A program made the translations under genes and the position numbers. A stretch of DNA of 5,211 nucleotides, taken from positions 1 to 5,211 of the forward strand of contig CANBSV010000141.1 in the NCBI GenBank assembly GCA_947372225.1, read 5' to 3'. A model generated the notes under the pieces. The model saw only the letters and a list, made by a program, of their open reading frames with translations, had not been told where the DNA came from and did not search any database. The stretch is from Burkholderiales bacterium. Lineage in GTDB: Bacteria; Pseudomonadota; Gammaproteobacteria; Burkholderiales; Burkholderiaceae_C. Shown in pieces: positions 1 through 5,211 of this stretch; within the stretch, counting starts at the first letter, position 1; each line of letters opens with the position of its first letter.

Positions 1-1556
1 CCTTCGCTCTTGCTCAAATAGTCCACCTGCCTCGCACTCAGCGGCGTCGCATGCAGCAGCCTCAACATGCCCAGCACCGCATTGAGCGGCGTGCGTATCT
101 CGTGACTCATGTTCGCCAAAAACTGACTCTTGGCCTGGTTCGCCTGCTCCGCAGCATCCTTGGCTTCGCGGAGCCTGCGCAGGTTGCCCTCGCGTTCGCC
201 GATCAGGTGATCGATCAGCGCCGACACCGCGGCGAGGTCCTTGGCATCGTCGTGTCCCGGGCGCAGCGCCGCACCGGAGGTCTCCAGCGGCCCCTCCGGG
301 AGCAGCGCCGGCACGCCCGGCTGAGCGGACATCTGCGACAGCATCTGCGCAGCCGTCTGGCGCAGCACGGCAAGGGCATCGGAGCGGCTCTGGTTGGCGG
401 CCTGGAGGTTGTCTGACAGCTGGTTGAAGCTGTCCACCAGCGCCAGCACCTCGCCAGAGGACTTCACCTCGACACGGCTGCCTGGTTGGCCGCGGGCCAG
501 CCTGGCGGCCGCGTTGGCCAACTCGATGATGGGCGTCGAGAAATGACGCGCCACCACATAGGCCAGAACCAGCACCGCCAAGGCCGACAACGCCAACACG
601 GCCGAGAAGAAATACAGCGCCGACTCGAAGTCCTTGTAAAGCAGCGAATCAGGCACCGCATAGGCGATGCGCACGAAGGACTCGCCCGACACGATGGACA
701 GATCCCGGTAGGCCAGCAACGCGTCGTCGAGCCGCTTGAAAACCAGGTCCTTCACGAAGCCGCCCGCGATGTCCGGGCCGTTGATCTCCACCAGTTGCCT
801 CGCCGGCTTCAGCAAGGCGGTGCCTTTGGGGTCAAACAACCAGATCGGCTGCTCGTCGAACAGCGTCACCGCCTTGAGACGCGCGATGAAAGCATCGAGA
901 CGCACGCGGATGACGATGACGCCGCTGAACGCACCGTTGTCGAAGTCCAGCGAGGGCAGCCCCGCGAGCACCGTGAGCCGGCCCGCCTCGTCGGTGAATG
1001 GCCCCTCGATGGTGACCTCGCGCGGGGGCATGAACCACTCCATGTTGCCCGCCGACAGCAGCGACGGCGTGGTGCGGATGCGATTGAAGAGCCGATCAAA
1101 GTGAACCCGGGTGGGCAGCTTCTGCTCGCGCTGCCGGGCCACCGATTCGGCCGACATCGTGTCGGGCGAGGCGCTGCGCTTGCGGTCCTCGACGCTGGCG
1201 ATCATGTGGCCCTCGGCGTCGGCGTAGTAGATGCCCGAGTAGCTGTCGTAGTCGGTCTGCATCCTCAGAAAGCTCGATTCGAGCGCCTTGGCGTTGACGT
1301 TGCGCTCGTCCTGCGAGGACGACAGGAACAGCGCGAGCAACTCCGAGGCGGTGATCTGCTTGAGCGAGCGCTGCAACCCGAGGCCGAATTCCTGCTCGAA
1401 ATTCGCCGCGATGATGGCGATCTGCTGGGTGATGCTCTGTTCGGTGCGCAGCCTCGCCGAGTCCTTGCTGAACTCGAACGACACGTAGATCAGCGGCGCG
1501 CCGATGATGGCGCCCACGGCCAGAAACGCCAGCAGAAGTCGATGGAAGATCGGCAT
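1..1556 (-). CDS. Membrane sensor histidine kinase (Cache-like sensor, HAMP, HisKA), C-terminus cut by window edge
   Basis: This is an inner-membrane sensor kinase that should autophosphorylate on histidine in response to a periplasmic signal. The frame is open from ATG at 1556 to the left edge, giving 518 visible codons. Residues about 7-26 form a first membrane helix. Residues about 27-312 are periplasmic and look like a double Cache domain: IYYADAEGHMIAS near 109-121 and PIWLFDPKGT near 238-246 are Cache-style strands. A second helix spans about 313-336 and a HAMP domain about 335-386 (P342, FNQL at 377-380). A helical linker leads to HisKA with the H-box SHEIRTPLN, phosphoacceptor H485. 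The HATPase domain and any receiver or Hpt domains lie outside the window. This H-box style is common in hybrid kinases. The start is the first ATG after an in-frame stop at 1599-1601. Its ribosome site is weak (GAGGG about 11 bases upstream), which suggests low expression or coupling to the upstream binding-protein gene. Domain calls come from reading the sequence only; the ligand is unknown. Confidence 0.93.
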   Translation of the reverse strand, partial: MPIFHRLLLAFLAVGAIIGAPLIYVSFEFSKDSARLRTEQSITQQIAIIAANFEQEFGLGLQRSLKQITASELLALFLSSSQDERNVNAKALESSFLRMQTDYDSYSGIYYADAEGHMIASVEDRKRSASPDTMSAESVARQREQKLPTRVHFDRLFNRIRTTPSLLSAGNMEWFMPPREVTIEGPFTDEAGRLTVLAGLPSLDFDNGAFSGVIVIRVRLDAFIARLKAVTLFDEQPIWLFDPKGTALLKPARQLVEINGPDIAGGFVKDLVFKRLDDALLAYRDLSIVSGESFVRIAYAVPDSLLYKDFESALYFFSAVLALSALAVLVLAYVVARHFSTPIIELANAAARLARGQPGSRVEVKSSGEVLALVDSFNQLSDNLQAANQSRSDALAVLRQTAAQMLSQMSAQPGVPALLPEGPLETSGAALRPGHDDAKDLAAVSALIDHLIGEREGNLRRLREAKDAAEQANQAKSQFLANMSHEIRTPLNAVLGMLRLLHATPLSARQVDYLSKSE

Positions 1557-1574
1557 GATGAACGCGCCCTCAGC

Positions 1575-1594
1575 CCCCGTGGATTCCGGCGGGG
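1575..1594 (-). other. Potential small hairpin in the gap between binding protein and kinase
   Basis: CCCCG at 1575-1579 pairs with CGGGG at 1590-1594, giving a 5-bp GC-only stem with a 10-base loop in the 42-bp gap before the kinase start. No U-run follows, so it is not an intrinsic terminator. A stem this short can occur by chance in GC-rich DNA. It is listed because it sits directly beside a second, better hairpin. Confidence 0.3.
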
Positions 1595-1596
1595 TG

Positions 1597-1611
1597 GCTC
1601 ACGAGGTGAGC
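1597..1611 (-). other. Perfect hairpin spanning the stop codon of the ABC_sub_bind gene
   Basis: GCTCAC at 1597-1602 and GTGAGC at 1606-1611 are perfect inverted repeats separated by three bases. The stop codon TGA (1601-1599) lies inside one arm. In the transcript this gives a 6-bp stem with a tight 3-base loop at the very end of the binding-protein message. There is no U-tract after it. It could protect the upstream message from 3' exonucleases or slow read-through into the kinase gene; both roles are inference. Confidence 0.45.
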
Positions 1612-2726
1612 GCCAGTGACTTGTCGACCACTTCGTCGATCAGGTACATGGCGTCGTCGAGAGCGATGCCAAGCGACTTGGCACGGTTGCGGTTGACCAG
1701 ATACGGACCGCGCTCGGGTGTGCGAACGGCCATGCGTGCCGGACTCAAGCCCTTGTCAAGGATGCCGTGCGCCATTTCCATGGCCAGGTGGCCCTGGTTG
1801 TAGCCCGAGTCGTTGGCCGTCAACAGCATGCCCTCGAACACGAACTGGTCTTCGTGCGATGCCTCGGGAATGCGAATGTTTTTGAGGTACCAGCGGCCCA
1901 CTTCGAGCATGTCGACGTGATTGCCCTTGGCGTCGCGCAAGGTGTCATGGTTGAGCACGAAGAAGGCATCGACCTTCTTTGACAGTTCGAGCGCGCGTGA
2001 CTTGAAGTCCTCGAGCGAGTTGGTCATGACCTTGTCGACCAGCTTGAGCGGCAAGGCGCCGCGCTGCGCGAGCTGCTCGATCATCTTCGCGTTGGGCCGC
2101 GAGGATTCGGAATCGCAGGCCAGGATGGCGAAGGTCTGTGCCTTGGGCACCAGCCGCTTGAGCAGATCGAGGCTTTCCCGGTGATAGCCCTGCTGCCACA
2201 CGCCGGTCACGTTGCGACCTGGCGTGTCCATGCTGTCGACCAGCCCGTACTTGAGCGGCAGCCCGTTGATGCCCCAGAACACCACCGGCGTCGTGGAGTC
2301 CAGCAACTGCCCGCCGATGAACTTGGCCGCGTTGTCATCGCCCAGCAGCACCAGATCAGGCTTGAAGGTGTGAATCGCGCCCATGATGCGCGTGGTGGCG
2401 GTGGCCATCTCGGCACTGCTGTCATGGCGCTTGGTGTCCATCCACGCCTTGCCGATCACCGCGTGGCTGCTCTCGACAGCGTCGTTCCTGAGCAGCGCGT
2501 CGGCCTGGGCGTCGCTGTCGAGGTAGCCAAACTTGCGCAGGGCCGCATTCACACCCTTTTGCGTGGACTGCGACCAGATGTATTCACGGTGGTAGCTGCT
2601 GACGATGAAGATGCGCTTTTTCTTCGGCAACGGGGCTTGCGCGCGCGCCTGGCCGCCGCCCAGGGCGGCGAGCGGCAGGCCGAGCAAGGCCCGGCGCCGA
2701 ATGAGCGACATGGGGTTTCGTTTCAC
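1599..2726 (-). CDS. ABC_sub_bind-type periplasmic binding protein, probably sensory
   Basis: This is a predicted exported binding protein of 375 residues with the two-lobed periplasmic-binding fold of the ABC_sub_bind (PF04392-like) family. The N-terminus has three arginines (10-12), a hydrophobic stretch and an ARA|QA-type cleavage site near 29-30, so it resembles a Tat or Sec signal. The mature part opens with FIVSSYHREYIW (40-51), then PDLVLLGDDNAAKF (123-136), PVVFWGIN (147-154) and GRNVTGV (170-176), all typical of this family. The SYHxxYxW opening is, from general knowledge, the form often found as the sensing part of kinases and GGDEF proteins, which fits a kinase gene directly downstream. 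The longest frame starts with GTG at 2726, 3 bp after the preceding stop. An ATG at 2711 (codon 6) has GGTGA about 11 bases upstream and is an equally good start; neither choice alters the signal peptide core. No partner permease or ATPase is visible. The ligand is unknown. Confidence 0.88.
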   Translation of the reverse strand: MKRNPMSLIRRRALLGLPLAALGGGQARAQAPLPKKKRIFIVSSYHREYIWSQSTQKGVNAALRKFGYLDSDAQADALLRNDAVESSHAVIGKAWMDTKRHDSSAEMATATTRIMGAIHTFKPDLVLLGDDNAAKFIGGQLLDSTTPVVFWGINGLPLKYGLVDSMDTPGRNVTGVWQQGYHRESLDLLKRLVPKAQTFAILACDSESSRPNAKMIEQLAQRGALPLKLVDKVMTNSLEDFKSRALELSKKVDAFFVLNHDTLRDAKGNHVDMLEVGRWYLKNIRIPEASHEDQFVFEGMLLTANDSGYNQGHLAMEMAHGILDKGLSPARMAVRTPERGPYLVNRNRAKSLGIALDDAMYLIDEVVDKSLALTS

Positions 2727-2729
2727 CGC

Positions 2730-4079
2730 TCAGACCTTGTGCAGACCTTGCCACTTCTTGTAGATCTCGACCACCTGGCCCGAGTACAGGTCCATCGAGG
2801 CCTCGGGCGTCAGGCGACCCGAGGCGACATCGGCAAACATGCGCGGCACGATCCACTCTTTCCAGATCTCGTCGACCGCCGCATTGGCGTAACCGGGATA
2901 ACCCACCGGCACGGTCCACTTGCTGGCGTCGGCAAAGATCGCGTACTTGTCGCTTGGCGTGGCCTTGGGGTCCTTGGCCACCAGTTGCTGCAGGTCGGGC
3001 ACCAGCTGCGGGAACGTCGGGAAGTTGTAAAAGCCACTGGCCATGAACGCATCGCGCGAGTGGCCGGCCAGGTCGACCAGGAACTTCTTGGCCCCGCCGA
3101 TGTTGCGCGCGAACTTCCAGATCACGTAGGCGTTCATCAGGTGCATGACGCCCAGTTGTGCGGCCGGGCCCTTGGCGGGCCGGCCCAGCAGGATCTTGCT
3201 GGCCACCGGAATCTTTTCACTCTCGCCAGTGCGGGTGATGGAAATGGCATTGAGCGTGAGCGAGCCCTTGCCGGCGAGCATCAGCCGGTTGTTGGACGAA
3301 GCGTCCCAGGAAAAGATCTCGTCGGTCATCGTCTCGGTGTACAGCGCGCGGGCGTACTTGAGCGCTTCGAGCGTTTGCCTCGACTTCAGGCTGGCGCGGC
3401 CGTCAGCGTCTTGCACGCCCGCGCCGAACGACAGCAGCAGCGAGCGCAGCGCCATGCTGCTGTCGAGCTCGTTGGACATGCCGATGCCCACGGGTATGCC
3501 GTGCTTGTCCTTGATCTTGCGACCACCTTCGCGGATGGCATCCCAGCTGTCGGGCTTGACGCCGACGTCGTCCCACAGGTCCTGGCGGTAGTTGACCGGG
3601 TCGGGCACGTAGCTGTCGGAAAAACCAAAGTACTTCTGGCTGACCGGGTTGTAGGTGCTCTTGATGGCGATGTCGAGCGGCTTGCCGTACCTCTTCTCGC
3701 ACTCGGCGTAGACGTCGCTGTGGTCGATCACCTGGTCTTCATACGACGCCGGCGGGCTCAGGAACATGCACAGGTCGTGGCCCTGCTTCTTGCCGATCTC
3801 GGCCGCTGCGCGGTTGTCGAGGCTGGTCATGCCCACGTTGGTGACCACGACTTCGGTGTCGTTGCGTTCGCCCCATTCCCTGGTGAACGTCTTGTTGAAC
3901 CACTCGTCGAAGGCCGGCACGAAGTGGTTCCACTGCATGATCTTGAGCACCTTGGGCGCAGCGTTCGCGCTGCGCAGCAGGGGTGGCGCCACCGAGGCCG
4001 CCAGCCCCAAGGTGCCCGCCTTGCAGATGAAGCTGCGGCGGGTCTTGCCGGTGAGCGTGGGGGGTGTTTTGTCGCTCAT
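2730..4079 (-). CDS. Extracellular solute-binding protein, family 1 (Tat-like signal)
   Basis: This 449-residue protein belongs to the family-1 (SBP_bac_1/8-like) solute-binding proteins, which usually deliver sugars, polyols, oligosaccharides or similar solutes to ABC importers; its length is normal for the family. The N-terminus carries TRRSFICK (13-20), a twin-arginine motif, followed by a hydrophobic segment and a probable cleavage site after SANA (residue 40). The mature protein starts with the usual first strand, VLKIMQWNHF (44-53). YRQDLWDDVGVKPDSWDAI (164-182) matches the family pattern in which a short loop precedes 'G-x-x-P-x-x-W-d-x-i'. The C-terminal region is complete and ends KKWQGLHKV. 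The start ATG has a strong Shine-Dalgarno, GAGGA, six bases upstream. It is the first gene after the only sizeable intergenic gap, so it probably leads an operon with the next binding protein and the kinase. There are no transporter genes on its downstream side. It could be the receptor of a transporter encoded elsewhere, or a sensory accessory protein. No lipoprotein box is apparent. Confidence 0.9.
   Translation of the reverse strand: MSDKTPPTLTGKTRRSFICKAGTLGLAASVAPPLLRSANAAPKVLKIMQWNHFVPAFDEWFNKTFTREWGERNDTEVVVTNVGMTSLDNRAAAEIGKKQGHDLCMFLSPPASYEDQVIDHSDVYAECEKRYGKPLDIAIKSTYNPVSQKYFGFSDSYVPDPVNYRQDLWDDVGVKPDSWDAIREGGRKIKDKHGIPVGIGMSNELDSSMALRSLLLSFGAGVQDADGRASLKSRQTLEALKYARALYTETMTDEIFSWDASSNNRLMLAGKGSLTLNAISITRTGESEKIPVASKILLGRPAKGPAAQLGVMHLMNAYVIWKFARNIGGAKKFLVDLAGHSRDAFMASGFYNFPTFPQLVPDLQQLVAKDPKATPSDKYAIFADASKWTVPVGYPGYANAAVDEIWKEWIVPRMFADVASGRLTPEASMDLYSGQVVEIYKKWQGLHKV
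2731..2750. repeat. Short tandem repeat at the 3' end of the family-1 binding protein
   Basis: CAGACCTTG occurs at 2731-2739 and again at 2742-2750, a period of 11 bp. On the coding strand it lies in the last codons (WQGLHKV-stop). The period is not a multiple of three, so the two copies are read in different frames. It could be a small duplication that reshaped the C-terminus, or chance. Confidence 0.5.
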
Positions 4080-4085
4080 GCGTGG

Positions 4086-4090
4086 TCCTC
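4086..4090 (-). promoter_or_regulatory. Strong ribosome binding site of the family-1 binding protein
   Basis: GAGGA lies six bases before ATG 4079. It is the best Shine-Dalgarno in the window and fixes this start. The two downstream genes have clearly weaker sites, which agrees with a high-copy exported protein heading the operon. Confidence 0.75.
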
Positions 4091-4143
4091 AAGGCGGGCC
4101 ATCGAACGGGACATCGCGTCTGCCCCAAGGAGCGTCAGGCCGT

Positions 4144-4210
4144 TTCATATCCCCAAAAACCCGACAGAGATGTTACCCCTGCAAGGGCTGGCACCACGTT
4201 TTGTTACAAA
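4144..4210 (-). promoter_or_regulatory. Candidate activator-dependent promoter with paired GTAACA sites
   Basis: The 166-bp gap between the hybrid-kinase stop and the binding-protein start (4080-4245) holds no gene. On the minus strand it has an 11-bp palindrome TTTGTAACAAA (4200-4210, arms TTTGT/ACAAA), then a second GTAACA at 4171-4176, 31 bp downstream of the first (4202-4207), about three helical turns. A -10-like TATGAA lies at 4144-4149 with no recognisable -35 at 16-18 bp spacing. If TATGAA is the -10, transcription would start near 4137 and the two hexamers would be centred near -37 and -68, a layout typical of promoters that need an activator. The repeats and palindrome are seen; promoter and regulator are inferred. 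Confidence 0.35.
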
Positions 4211-4245
4211 TCCGTCGCAAACCAAGCCGCGATGCAAGGCCGGCC

Positions 4246-5211
4246 TCAGGCGGGCAACTCGTCCAGCCATTCTTTGCACAACATCGCTGCCCGATCAAAG
4301 TCCAGCGCATCCACGGCGGTTTCGAGCTCCAGCCACTGCGTCAGGGACCGCAGTGTCGGGTCGCCGCGCAAGGGCTCCAGCAGGTTCAGCGCGTGCATGT
4401 CGGACCGTCGCAGGCAGCCCAGCAGCGCCTGAAGGCCTGATCGCATCGGCACCTCAGCGTGTCCGTCGGGCTCGCTCGGCTCGGCGGCAGCCAGCGCGAA
4501 CCCGTCCGCCCAGGGACCTGCTTGCGCGCGCAAGGACCCGGCAAGACCGCGCACGCGGGCCAGCAACTCGCTTGCGACACCCTCGTCGGGCGTGCGCCCG
4601 AGCGCAGTCTCGGCCAAGGCTGCTGCCGAGTGCAATTCGCGCGCGCCGACCGTGGCAGCCAGGCCCTTGAGCGCGTGCATCGACATCGACACCGCTGGCC
4701 AATCTGCGGCGAGGCGATGTTGCTCGGCCTGATCCAGATGTTGCGGCAGGTCCTTCAGAAAGCCGCGCAGCATGCGGGCGTAGACAGGCGCGTTGCCCCC
4801 AAGCCGACGGATCGCGGCCGAGACCTCGAGGCCGCCGAGTTCCCGCTCATCAGGCAAATCGATCGACACCGCCGAGGTCGTCGAGGGCAACTGTGCCTGC
4901 TCGGCCGGGCGGCCGGTGTGTCGCAGCAGCGCTGAAACCAGATCACTGAGCTCGAAGGGCTTGCCCACATGGCTGCTCATGCCCGCGTCCAGACAGGCCT
5001 GCCGGTCCGATGCCATGACGTTGGCTGTCATCGCGATGATGGGCAGCGCCTCAAAGCCGGCGCGCTCGCGGATGCGCGCAGTGGCCGTCAGACCGTCCAT
5101 CACCGGCATTTGCAAATCCATCAGCACCGCATCAAACGGCGGCGACGCATCAAACACCGCTCGCACGCCTTGCTCGCCGTTCTCGGCCAGCATCACCTCG
5201 GCTCCTTCGGC
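4246..5211 (-). CDS. C-terminal part of a hybrid sensor kinase: receiver, Hpt and helical tail (N-terminus outside window)
   Basis: The frame is open from the right edge to TGA at 4248-4246, 321 visible residues (numbered here from 5211). It begins inside a receiver domain: the phosphoacceptor is D32 in LMDLQMPVMDG, the switch threonine T62 in IIAMTAN and the invariant lysine K84 in VGKPF. The first receiver strand with its acidic pair is missing, beyond the edge. After a linker comes an Hpt domain of about 145-215, with phosphotransfer histidine H179 in MHALKGLAATVGA, a canonical HxLKGxxxxxGA motif. A further helical region follows (about 240-321, ending in ALDFDRAAMLCKEWLDELPA) that resembles the tails of other Burkholderiales hybrid kinases and lacks a second Hpt histidine. 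The role is a multistep phosphorelay, His to Asp (receiver) to His (Hpt) to an outside response regulator. A stand-alone receiver-Hpt protein cannot be excluded, but the sequence looks like the tail of a large kinase. GTG 5196 and ATG 5193 lie within the receiver fold and are not real starts. Confidence 0.92.
   Translation of the reverse strand, partial: AEGAEVMLAENGEQGVRAVFDASPPFDAVLMDLQMPVMDGLTATARIRERAGFEALPIIAMTANVMASDRQACLDAGMSSHVGKPFELSDLVSALLRHTGRPAEQAQLPSTTSAVSIDLPDERELGGLEVSAAIRRLGGNAPVYARMLRGFLKDLPQHLDQAEQHRLAADWPAVSMSMHALKGLAATVGARELHSAAALAETALGRTPDEGVASELLARVRGLAGSLRAQAGPWADGFALAAAEPSEPDGHAEVPMRSGLQALLGCLRRSDMHALNLLEPLRGDPTLRSLTQWLELETAVDALDFDRAAMLCKEWLDELPA

Noticed and set aside
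486..1619. A plus-strand open frame of 377 codons antisense to the sensor kinase
   Set aside because: Low-complexity R/H/Q/G-rich translation opposite a kinase with clear TM, HAMP and HisKA parts; it is a shadow frame.
4089..4148. A 19-codon leader reading frame (ATG 4148, stop 4089-4091) in frame with the binding-protein start
   Set aside because: Its GGGG ribosome-site-like run is too close to the ATG, the ATG lies in the candidate -10, and the peptide has no leader-like features. The stop overlapping the Shine-Dalgarno is curious but not enough.
4173..4198. Possible sigma-54 promoter (TGG ... TTGCA) in the intergenic gap, minus strand
   Set aside because: The GG and GC elements are 11 bases apart instead of the strict 10, and the -24 half is a poor match.
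4237..4246. AGGCCGGCCT palindrome at the hybrid-kinase stop as a terminator
   Set aside because: A 10-bp palindrome without loop or following U-run; no intrinsic terminator is visible anywhere in 4080-4245.
2181..4670. A plus-strand open frame of 829 codons antisense to both binding proteins
   Set aside because: It runs opposite well-recognised genes, crosses the intergenic region and its translation is rich in H, R, G and A with no domain. This is the usual result of third-position GC bias in high-GC genes.
1..5211. CRISPR arrays, tRNA/rRNA genes, insertion sequences or phage att sites
   Set aside because: No regularly spaced repeats, cloverleaf-like sequence, transposase-like protein or long terminal inverted repeats were seen; nearly all of the window is coding.

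Overview
The window is GC-rich bacterial DNA, and all four protein-coding genes lie on the minus strand, so transcription runs from high to low coordinates. Protein style, codon use with G/C at third positions, and the mix of hybrid sensor kinases with Tat-like exported binding proteins suggest a betaproteobacterium of the Burkholderiales (Comamonadaceae or Rubrivivax/Leptothrix-like). That placement is an inference from general resemblance, not from a marker gene.

Layout in transcription order: (1) 5211-4246 is the C-terminal part of a hybrid sensor kinase, with most of a receiver domain, an Hpt phosphotransfer domain and a helical tail; its N-terminus lies beyond the right edge. (2) 4245-4080 is a 166-bp intergenic region holding the only probable promoter of the window, with an 11-bp palindrome and two GTAACA hexamers 31 bp apart. 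(3) 4079-2730 is a complete family-1 extracellular solute-binding protein with a Tat-like signal. (4) 2726-1599 is a complete ABC_sub_bind-type periplasmic binding protein, starting 3 bp after the previous stop. (5) 1556-1 is a membrane sensor histidine kinase (TM, Cache-like periplasmic domain, TM, HAMP, HisKA), cut by the left edge just after its phosphorylatable histidine. Its start is 42 bp after the second binding-protein gene, and the junction carries two small potential hairpins.

No ABC permease or ATPase gene lies between the two binding proteins and the kinases. The simplest reading is a signalling island: exported binding proteins capture a small molecule and report it to one or both flanking kinases, with phosphate passing through receiver and Hpt domains to a response regulator outside the window. 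This resembles in principle the TorT-TorS, LuxP-LuxQ and ChvE-VirA arrangements. The ligand cannot be read from the sequence. A conventional transporter operon whose permease and ATPase genes lie outside the window remains possible for the family-1 protein.
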